Part shown: positions 8,271 through 14,514 of the stretch, one piece after another
Layout: every line of letters begins with the position of its first letter
How positions within the stretch are numbered: position 1 is the first letter of the stretch
From: Candidatus Zipacnadia bacterium
GTDB taxonomy: Bacteria; Armatimonadota; Zipacnadia; Zipacnadales; UBA5352
Reading direction: 5' to 3'
Assembly (NCBI GenBank): GCA_029821635.1
Contig: JALGSW010000031.1
Coordinates: 1-32,867 of the forward strand
Length of the DNA: 32,867 bases
Position numbers and translations under genes: made by a program
The notes under the pieces: model-generated
The model's input: only the letters and a program-made list of their open reading frames with translations
Databases searched by the model: none
What the model was told of the DNA's origin: nothing

Positions 8271-11039
8271 TCACTGCACAAGCGGCCGGATGGTGTAGCT
8301 GAGCGTCGTCTGCTCGCCCGCCGCCAGCGTCGCGGGTAGGGCGATCTCCACGCGGCCGATCTGCAGCTTCCGCCAGCCGGACGTCTGCAGGCCGTCCGGC
8401 ACCAGCAACAACCCGTGCTCGCCATCAAGCTCGAACGCCACGCCCGCGCCCTCGCCGTCGCTCACCGTGAAGCGATCCGCGCGGGCCTCGCCCGCCGTAG
8501 CGCCGGGAGCCGCGATCTCCGCGCCACGCGCCTGCCAGCCGCCGCGCGCGATCGGCACACACTCCACCAGCCGCGCCAGCGAGACCGCCTCGTCCGCTGT
8601 GAGCGTCAGCTCAACGTGCAGCGCGTCGTCGGCGAAGGTGTAGCGGCGCTCGTAGGCGATCGGCTGGCCCTCGATGCGCCCGGTGATCGTCAGCGCGCCC
8701 GCGTCCTCGTCGAGCACGTGCGAATGCGCGTGGTAGTCCTCCCACCAGCGCTGGCCATCGGCGTCGGTCGCGATGAGCCCGTGGTGCGTCGTCGGCGCCC
8801 AGTCCGCGGCCATCAGCGAATGCCCGTAGTCCTCCGTCCAGACGCCGCTCAGACCCCCGCCCACGAAGGGCGTGATCGTCTTGATGTCCTTGTAGGCCGC
8901 GCCGGTGCTCTCGCCGTCATCGGCGTAGGGCGCGCGGAGCTTCTCCCGCGCGCGGATGTAGAACTCGCCCACGGCCATCCCGACGTAGACGCTCGCGTAG
9001 TAAGCCGGGCGCTTCACGAAGATGAACTCGTCCTCGAAGGTGCGGATGAAGGGCTCGGCCTCCATGCACGGCCAGGTCCCGCTGCGGTCCGGTTCGCCCC
9101 ACGCGAGGTAGCGCCAGGTGGTCTGGCTGGGGTAGCGGGGCATCTGCGGATCGTCGAGGAACGCCTCGACCTTCGCGCGGGCCTCGGCGACCGCGGCCTC
9201 AGTCGGCGCGGGCGGCGCCCACAGCCCGACCTCGGGCAGCGCATCATGCACGATGCCCTTCGCGCCGGACCACTGCTCCAGGTAGAAGCCCTCGCCGACG
9301 CGGTGGTTGAAGTTGAAGCCGCCGAGCATCCGGCCGGACGGCTCCGGGCCGACCGTGTGATTGAAGAGCCCGTACGAGCGGCGCATGGACTCCAGTGCCA
9401 CCGGGTCGCCGCTCATGCGTGAATAGACCGCCTCATGCCAGTGCGTCATGCCGATGTAGCTCGCGTCGGGCCCGACCGCCTCCGGATGGTAGCCCGCCGG
9501 GTCCTGACCGCGCAGCCAGCGTTGCGCGTAGAGGCGGATCATCGCCTCGTAGAGCGGATCTCCGGAGCCGTCGGCGAAGGCCTGGTGGCTGACGAGGTAG
9601 TGCGCGGACTGGTTGCGGCAGGAGACGAGGCCGTCGGGGTAGGAGCGGTCGATCAGGTGGCGGACGCCCTCGGTCCAGACCTCGCGTATCTCCTCCGGAA
9701 GATGCGGCGCGGCGAAACCGTAGGCGGGCAGCGTCTTGCTGCCGAGCGCGAAGGCCATCATACCAGCGTAGGTGGTATCACCCGCCACGCCGGGCCAGAC
9801 CTCGGCCTCGGAGACGCGCATGAGGTCGCGCAGGCAGGCCGCGGCGGCGCGCCAGAGCAACTCCTCACGGCCGAAGTAGGGGTTCGTCGGGTCGTCGTGG
9901 AGCGCGCCCAGCGCGAGGTCGCGCGCGGCTGAGCCGTAGTTCGCTGACGCGCCGCCGTAGAGGCCGTCGATCTTGCGGAGGCGGTCCCAGCGGCCCTCGA
10001 CGCCGGGCTGCCCCGCGCGCTCCTGCCAGCCATCGAGCGCGCCGCCCCAGTGGCTCGCCGGGTCGAGGTTCTGCGCGCGCAGCCAGTGCTCGACCGCGGG
10101 CAGGTACGAGCCCATGAGCACCGTGCTGCGCATCGGGTCCTCCAGCCATGCCTCGCGGCGCGTTGCGAGCGGCACGACCAGCTCGTCGGTGTCGCCGACG
10201 TGCTCGGCGAGGATGCCCGGGAGCAGCTCGGCGATCCGGCGCTGGAACTTGTGCTCGACCACGGTACCGTCGGGCAATACCTCGACGGAGGCCTGGATCG
10301 CTCGGGCGGCCTCGACAGTGGGGCAAAGGATCAGCGGGAAGTCGGCGGCGACGAAGGACCATGCGCCCTCGGGCGGCAGCTCGAAGCGCCAGGTTACGTC
10401 CGTGCGCGCGACCGGGACGGTCACGGTGCCGGAGGCGGGCTCTGCGAGCAGGTCACCACGCTCATCGGTCACGCGCGCGTCGCCGCCGATGATGCGCAAC
10501 TGCTCGGCGTGCGGCGGGACCCAGGCGTAGAGCGCCTCCGGCAGGCCCTCCCAGGCGGTGAAAGGCCCGTTCTGGGCGCTCCAGCCCCACTGCAGCTCGC
10601 GCGGAAGCTCGACGGTGACGGTGATGCCGCTGGTGCCCGCGACGAACCGGAGCTGGTGGATGCCTTCGGCGGCGATCGGGACTTCCGCGCGCAGCACTTC
10701 GCCTCCCGCCCAGCCCTCGGCCGGCCGCAGCTCCATGCCGTCGGCGGGCGTGACGGCCGCGAGGGCGTCAGGCGGGCAATACTCCACGTAGCGCCAGAGC
10801 GAGAGGCGCTCGTCGTCGTCGAAGGCGCGCAGGAGCAGGCGCGGTGGGGGAGAGGCGGCGGGGGCCTCGACGGTCACCGTGGCCGCGCAGGGCTCGCCAT
10901 CGCCGACGACGTAGAGCGTGGCGACCGGCGCTGCCGGGACGGGACCGATGGTGGCGGCGTGCACCGACGGGATGCAGATCAGCACGAGCGCGGACACGGC
11001 GGCGCGGCAGTATGCGTTGGATCGTCTCATGCGAGCCAC
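8271..11039 (-). CDS. Large secreted protein, putative toroid-fold (PL8-like) polysaccharide lyase
   Basis: This 922-residue product has a signal peptide (AAVSALVLICIPSVHAA). The start is ambiguous: the GTG at 11039 has AGGAGG 8 nt upstream, while the ATG at 11030 has GAGG 8 nt upstream; both leave the signal intact. Residues ~30-250 look like beta-sandwich, ~290-640 are helical, and ~680-920 are again beta-rich, the order of (alpha/alpha)-toroid lyases. In the helical part, CRNQSAHYLVSHQAF (~470) and PDASYIGMTHWHEAVY (~520) recall the Asn/His and DGS..H..Y..YG region of PL8-type lyases, and FNFNHRVGEGFYLEQW follows. I could not assign a named family. The neighbourhood of lyases and glycosidases supports a polysaccharide-degrading role, but this is inference. 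Confidence 0.6.
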   Translation of the reverse strand: MARMRRSNAYCRAAVSALVLICIPSVHAATIGPVPAAPVATLYVVGDGEPCAATVTVEAPAASPPPRLLLRAFDDDERLSLWRYVEYCPPDALAAVTPADGMELRPAEGWAGGEVLRAEVPIAAEGIHQLRFVAGTSGITVTVELPRELQWGWSAQNGPFTAWEGLPEALYAWVPPHAEQLRIIGGDARVTDERGDLLAEPASGTVTVPVARTDVTWRFELPPEGAWSFVAADFPLILCPTVEAARAIQASVEVLPDGTVVEHKFQRRIAELLPGILAEHVGDTDELVVPLATRREAWLEDPMRSTVLMGSYLPAVEHWLRAQNLDPASHWGGALDGWQERAGQPGVEGRWDRLRKIDGLYGGASANYGSAARDLALGALHDDPTNPYFGREELLWRAAAACLRDLMRVSEAEVWPGVAGDTTYAGMMAFALGSKTLPAYGFAAPHLPEEIREVWTEGVRHLIDRSYPDGLVSCRNQSAHYLVSHQAFADGSGDPLYEAMIRLYAQRWLRGQDPAGYHPEAVGPDASYIGMTHWHEAVYSRMSGDPVALESMRRSYGLFNHTVGPEPSGRMLGGFNFNHRVGEGFYLEQWSGAKGIVHDALPEVGLWAPPAPTEAAVAEARAKVEAFLDDPQMPRYPSQTTWRYLAWGEPDRSGTWPCMEAEPFIRTFEDEFIFVKRPAYYASVYVGMAVGEFYIRAREKLRAPYADDGESTGAAYKDIKTITPFVGGGLSGVWTEDYGHSLMAADWAPTTHHGLIATDADGQRWWEDYHAHSHVLDEDAGALTITGRIEGQPIAYERRYTFADDALHVELTLTADEAVSLARLVECVPIARGGWQARGAEIAAPGATAGEARADRFTVSDGEGAGVAFELDGEHGLLLVPDGLQTSGWRKLQIGRVEIALPATLAAGEQTTLSYTIRPLVQ

Positions 11040-11105
11040 CTCGAATTCCTCCTGCGGGGCGTGTCGGGCGCGTGCGTCGGACGCGGGTTCACCAGTGCGT
11101 CGAAC

Positions 11106-11134
11106 TTGCGCGCGGCGACCCGATGTGATAGGAT
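11106..11134 (+). promoter_or_regulatory. Predicted sigma-70-type promoter of the structured RNA
   Basis: TTGCGC at 11106-11111 is separated by exactly 17 nt from TAGGAT at 11129-11134. The -10 element is preceded by TG and one base, giving an extended -10. The -35 box is weak (3 of 6 consensus bases) and the -10 box matches 4 of 6. Transcription would begin about 7 nt downstream, at or next to 11141, which is exactly where the 5' strand of the closing stem of the predicted RNA begins. Confidence 0.55.
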
Positions 11135-11140
11135 ATTCAT

Positions 11141-11347
11141 GGCGAGGGCAACCCTGCGAGATACGTAACGCCCTTCAAGTTTGAGCCAACACCAAACAAA
11201 TGGGAGCCTGGCTCCGCCGACTGCGCGAAGCTTCACTCTGAAGGGCCCTGCCCTTCCATGTGAGGGTACACAATGTCGGCGGGAGGGCACCCACTTTCCT
11301 AGTGGGTTCAACACCCAGGGGCCAACGGTCATCGCGGGGTCCTCGCC
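11141..11347 (+). ncRNA. ssrS: Predicted 6S RNA (rod-shaped ~207-nt structured RNA upstream of rarA)
   Basis: The region folds by hand into the 6S RNA plan. A closing stem joins the ends: 11141-11147 with 11341-11347 (7 bp), then 11152-11154 with 11336-11338 and 11156-11159 with 11332-11335, plus 11170-11173 with 11319-11322. A large central bubble follows, whose 3' side holds a small hairpin (UGGGU 11303-11307 with ACCCA 11313-11317). The terminal rod comprises 11201-11204 with 11290-11293, 11206-11208 with 11286-11288, 11214-11221 with 11275-11282 (8 bp), 11231-11236 with 11260-11265, and an end hairpin 11241-11246 with 11250-11255. Length fits the usual 180-200 nt. 6S RNA binds the housekeeping RNA polymerase holoenzyme by mimicking an open promoter. 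I recall that 6S genes often sit next to rarA-family genes. No U-run terminator follows, so the 3' end is uncertain. Confidence 0.68.
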
Positions 11348-11421
11348 ACCTCACTCCACCTTCTCCCGTGACGCGCAATGACCTCCGAAGGGCGCGCACA
11401 CGCATCGCGGCGGCGTGAGTC

Positions 11422-12840
11422 ATGACTGAGAGCCTCTTCCACAACAGTCGGCGGGTAGACCCCAGCGCTCCCCTGGCTGCGCGCATGCGTCCCCGCGACC
11501 TCGACCAGATGGTGGGGCAGGAGGAGGTGCTGCGCGAGGGATCGATGCTACGCCGGGCGTTGCAGGCGGACCGACTGCCCTCACTGATCCTCGTCGGCCC
11601 CGCGGGCACCGGCAAGACGACCCTCGCTCGCATCATCGCCGCCCTGACGAGTTCGCACTTCGTTCAGCTTTCCGCGGTCGAGGCGGGCGTCAAGGACATC
11701 CGCGAGGCCGCGGCGGGCGCACGCGAGCGCAAGGGACTCCACGACGCAGGCACGATCGTCTTCCTCGACGAGATCCACCGGCTCAACAAAGCCCAGCAGG
11801 ACTACCTGCTGCCGCACGTGGAGGATGGGACTTTCACGCTCATCGGCGCGACCACGGAGAACCCGTTCTTCTCCATCATCACCCCGCTGCTCTCCCGCTG
11901 CCGGCTGGTCACGCTCGAGCCGCTCGACTCCGAGTCGCTGGAGGAGCTGTTGCGGCGCGCGCTGGCGGACGAGGCGCGGGGGCTGGCGGGCCTGCAGCCG
12001 GAAGTGCCCGACGAGGTCGTCGCGTACATCGCCGAGTCGGCGGGTGGCGACGCGCGGCTGGCGCTGGGGGCGCTGGAGGTCGCGGTGCAGAGCACACCTC
12101 CGGACGAGTCGGGCGCCCGTCTGGTGACGATTGAGCACGCGCAGGCGGCGCTGGACCGGCCGGTGCAGAGCTACGACCGCGCGGGCGATGCGCACTACGA
12201 CACGATCTCGGCGTTCATCAAGAGCATTCGCGGTTCCGACCCGGACGCGGCGATCTACTGGCTGGCGAAGATGCTGGAGGGGGGCGAGGACCCGCGTTTC
12301 ATCGCGCGGCGGCTGGTGATCGCGGCGGCTGAGGACATCGGGCTGGCCGACCCGACCGCGCTGAGGCTTGCGGTTGCCGCCGCCGATGCGGTAGAATACG
12401 TCGGACTGCCCGAGGGTCAGATTCCACTGGCCGAGGCAACCATCTACCTTGCCGTGGCGCCCAAGAGCAACTCCGCCAACAGCGCCATCGCCAGCGCGCG
12501 GGAGGATGTGCGCGGCGAAGGCGGGAAGGGCGTCCCCGACCATCTGGCGGGGGGGCCGAGGGCGGGCGCGGACAATAGTGCGAAGTACCTCTACCCCCAC
12601 TCCCATCCAGGCGGGTGGGTGCGTCAGAGCTACTGGCCGCCGGGGATGGAGCCGCGGGAGTACTACAAGCCGGGCATGACTCCGCGCGAGCGGCGGATTG
12701 CCGAGCGGCTGGACGAGTTGCGCGCGCTGAGTGCGGGGCACGACGCAGGTGGGGGCGCAGAAGCGCGGGGTGCCAGGCCGGACGCTGAGACCGATGCAGG
12801 AGGGCGAGACCGTGAGGATCCAGACCCGGGACGTGGATGA
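11422..12840 (+). CDS. rarA: Replication-associated recombination protein A (RarA/MgsA AAA+ ATPase)
   Basis: This 472-residue AAA+ clamp-loader-like ATPase acts at stalled replication forks. The sequence shows the family opening [17 protein letters not shown], a Walker A GPAGTGKT (~54), a Walker B FLDEIHR (~115), the sensor region GATTENPFF, and the C-terminal tetramerisation region with [24 protein letters not shown] and [12 protein letters not shown], then [16 protein letters not shown]. Family length is about 430-450; the excess is a low-complexity Gly/Asp/Arg tail after ~440 that runs over the start of rsbV by 29 nt. The ribosome site is poor (GTGAG just before the ATG). Transcription may read through from the structured RNA at 11141 or from an unrecognised promoter in 11348-11421. 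Confidence 0.95.
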   Translation: MTESLFHNSRRVDPSAPLAARMRPRDLDQMVGQEEVLREGSMLRRALQADRLPSLILVGPAGTGKTTLARIIAALTSSHFVQLSAVEAGVKDIREAAAGARERKGLHDAGTIVFLDEIHRLNKAQQDYLLPHVEDGTFTLIGATTENPFFSIITPLLSRCRLVTLEPLDSESLEELLRRALADEARGLAGLQPEVPDEVVAYIAESAGGDARLALGALEVAVQSTPPDESGARLVTIEHAQAALDRPVQSYDRAGDAHYDTISAFIKSIRGSDPDAAIYWLAKMLEGGEDPRFIARRLVIAAAEDIGLADPTALRLAVAAADAVEYVGLPEGQIPLAEATIYLAVAPKSNSANSAIASAREDVRGEGGKGVPDHLAGGPRAGADNSAKYLYPHSHPGGWVRQSYWPPGMEPREYYKPGMTPRERRIAERLDELRALSAGHDAGGGAEARGARPDAETDAGGRDREDPDPGRG

Positions 12841-13195
12841 TCGGACAGCCGTCTGTCGCGTAGCAGGCGAGCTTGACGCGTACACAGCCCCCGAGTTGCG
12901 CGACGCGCTTGTCGCGCTGGTGGAGCTGGGCAAGATCTGGGTCGTCGCGGACCTCACGGAGCTGACGTACCTCGACAGCACTGGCCTGGGAATCCTCGTG
13001 GGGACGGCGAAGCAGTGCCGTCAGGCGGGCGGCGACCTGTCCGTGGCGTGTGCCCGGCGGAATCTGCTGAAGATCTTCCAGATCTCCGGCACGCAGGAGA
13101 TACTCAACGTTGTTGCCGACGTCGAGGCGGCGACGGCGCGCCTTGGTGAGCTGTGCGAGGCGCACTCGGCCGACTCCGGCGAGGAGGCGACCTGA
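12812..13195 (+). CDS. rsbV: Anti-sigma factor antagonist (SpoIIAA/RsbV family, STAS domain)
   Basis: The 127-residue product is a single STAS domain. I choose the GTG at 12812 because AGGAGG lies about 8 nt upstream and the protein then begins [33 protein letters not shown], the normal family start; an ATG at 12794 overlaps the ribosome site. The phosphorylation loop is present as YLDSTGLGILVG. In the family, the unphosphorylated form binds the kinase RsbW and frees the sigma factor, and phosphorylation by RsbW turns this off. It overlaps the rarA tail and is followed after 2 nt by rsbW, implying translational coupling. No cognate PP2C phosphatase (RsbU/SpoIIE type) is seen in the window. 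Confidence 0.92.
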   Translation: MRIQTRDVDDRTAVCRVAGELDAYTAPELRDALVALVELGKIWVVADLTELTYLDSTGLGILVGTAKQCRQAGGDLSVACARRNLLKIFQISGTQEILNVVADVEAATARLGELCEAHSADSGEEAT

Positions 13196-13197
13196 CG

Positions 13198-13632
13198 ATG
13201 GGCGAGAGAGATGCCGGCACCGTTAAGATGGTGCTGCCCGGCAGGCCGGAGTTCCTGCTGGTGGCACGCCTGGCGACGAGCGGGGTGGGACTGCGGGCCG
13301 ACCTGACGGTGGATGACATCGAGGACCTGAAGGTGGCGGTGGCGGAGGCCTGCACCAACGTCATCAACCACGCATTTGACGACAGCGTGAAGGCTGCCGA
13401 CCGCGTCATTAAGCTGCGGATGAGTGTCGGCAATGGCGAGATGACGGTCGAGGTGGAGGACGAGGGGCGGGGCTTCGACCCGAAGGAACTGGAGCGATCG
13501 AAGCGCAACGGCCTCGACGGCAAGGGTGGCCTTGGCTTCGGCCTGATGCAGGAGCTGACGGATACGTTCCGCGTGGAAAGCGCCCCGGGCAGCGGCACCC
13601 GGGTCATCATGGTCAAGCGCGCGACCAGGTGA
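13198..13632 (+). CDS. rsbW: Anti-sigma factor / serine-protein kinase (RsbW/SpoIIAB family)
   Basis: The 144-residue protein is a GHKL-type ATPase. The N box is EACTNVINHAF, the G1 box is DEGRGFDP, and the G2 region is GGLGFGLMQELTD, all expected for RsbW/SpoIIAB kinases that sequester a sigma factor and phosphorylate the antagonist. The start ATG at 13198 follows GAGGAGG by about 10 nt and sits 2 nt after the rsbV stop. Four nt separate its stop from the sigma gene. The order antagonist, kinase, sigma factor is that of the spoIIA and sigB operons, so all three are most likely made in step from one message. Confidence 0.93.
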   Translation: MGERDAGTVKMVLPGRPEFLLVARLATSGVGLRADLTVDDIEDLKVAVAEACTNVINHAFDDSVKAADRVIKLRMSVGNGEMTVEVEDEGRGFDPKELERSKRNGLDGKGGLGFGLMQELTDTFRVESAPGSGTRVIMVKRATR

Positions 13633-13636
13633 GGGT

Positions 13637-14392
13637 ATGAGCGAGCGCTGGGACGACCTTTCCACCAACGAGCTTTTCCGCATCCTGCGTGCGACGGACG
13701 ATCCGCAGTTGCGGGCGCACCTGATCGAGCGGCATGAGGGGCTCGTCAGGCACGTCGCCAACTCCTACCGCGACGCGGGCGTGCCCTACGGCGATCTCAT
13801 CGGCGTCGGGCACATCGGCCTGGTGAACGCGGTAGACCGCTTCGACCCCGAGCGCGGGACGAAGTTCGCGACATTCGCGGTGCCGACGATCCGCGGGGAG
13901 TTGCGGCGCTACTTCCGCGACTCGACGTGGGGCATGCGCGTGCCACGGCGTGTCCAGGAGCTGAGCCTGCGCGTGCGGGAAGCGCGCGAGGACCTCACGC
14001 GCGCCCTCGGGCGCTCACCGACCTACTCCGAGCTGGCGTCGTCGCTGAGCGTCTCGGAGGAGGCCGTCATCGAGGCGGTCGAGGTCGCGAATCAGTACGA
14101 GCTGGCGAGCCTGGAGGACACGACGACGGACGAAGAGGGGCCGTCGGTGGCCGACCGCGCCGGCGAAGAGGACCCGGCGATGGACCTGCTCGAGGAGCGC
14201 GGCGAGCTGTCCTGGGCGCTGGAGCAGATCACGCCACGCCAGCGCGTCATCATCTCCCTGCGCTACTTCCACGACATGTCGCAGCAGCAGGTGGCGGACC
14301 GCCTCGGGATCTCGCAGATGCACGTCTCGCGGCTGCAGCGGCGAGCGATCGAGCAGTTGCGGGAGATCATGAGCGGCACGCAGGAGAAGTAG
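13637..14392 (+). CDS. RNA polymerase sigma factor, SigB/SigF/SigG type
   Basis: The 251-residue protein has region 2 (HEGLVRHVANSYRDAGVPYGDLIGVGHIGLVNAVDRFDP, ~35-75, then KFATFAVPTIRGELRRYFRD), a region 3 helix set (GRSPTYSELASSLSVSEEAV, ~125-145) and region 4 (ITPRQRVIISLRYFHDMSQQQVADRLGISQMHVSRLQ, ~200-236). The RGELRRYFRD...VPRRVQEL stretch is diagnostic for the B/F/G group. Length matches the group (250-265). It is the last gene of the rsbV-rsbW-sigma set and should be held inactive by RsbW until a stress or developmental signal acts. The ribosome site (GTGAGGGT) is close to the ATG, so translation may depend on upstream rsbW. Whether it controls stress response or another programme cannot be told. 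Confidence 0.93.
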   Translation: MSERWDDLSTNELFRILRATDDPQLRAHLIERHEGLVRHVANSYRDAGVPYGDLIGVGHIGLVNAVDRFDPERGTKFATFAVPTIRGELRRYFRDSTWGMRVPRRVQELSLRVREAREDLTRALGRSPTYSELASSLSVSEEAVIEAVEVANQYELASLEDTTTDEEGPSVADRAGEEDPAMDLLEERGELSWALEQITPRQRVIISLRYFHDMSQQQVADRLGISQMHVSRLQRRAIEQLREIMSGTQEK

Positions 14393-14448
14393 GGGCGGCC
14401 GCCCCCGTGCCACGGAACGACCATCGACCCGCGTCCTCCGGGCGCGGG
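14392..14448 (+). terminator. Possible GC-rich terminator region after the sigma operon
   Basis: Two dyads follow the sigma gene stop. GGGGCGGCCGCCCC at 14392-14405 is a perfect 14-nt palindrome touching the stop codon, and CCCGCG at 14428-14433 pairs with CGCGGG at 14443-14448. Neither is followed by a T-run, so intrinsic termination is doubtful. The remaining leader of alaS to 14514 shows no T-box motif; it contains an alternating purine-pyrimidine GCGCGC run near 14478-14494. Confidence 0.35.
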
Positions 14449-14514
14449 CCGACACACATTCGGACAGTCTGATCACCGCGCGCACGCGCGCACACTCGGG
14501 AGAGGTTCACGACG

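Noticed and set aside
10050..11168. 372-codon plus-strand frame across the 6S promoter region
   Set aside because: Antisense to the signal peptide and N-terminus of the 922-residue secreted protein; no ribosome site or family resemblance.
11290..11317. tRNA- or tmRNA-like arms (CCCAC/GTGGG with a 7-nt loop, then TGGG-TTCAACA-CCCA)
   Set aside because: The two arms overlap in the same GGG bases, there is no acceptor stem, D arm or variable region, and no CCA-type end. They fit better as alternative pairings within the 6S-like fold.
14393..14514. Possible T-box riboswitch upstream of alaS
   Set aside because: No AGGGTGG-type T-box sequence, specifier loop or antiterminator pairing could be found; only GC-rich dyads are present.
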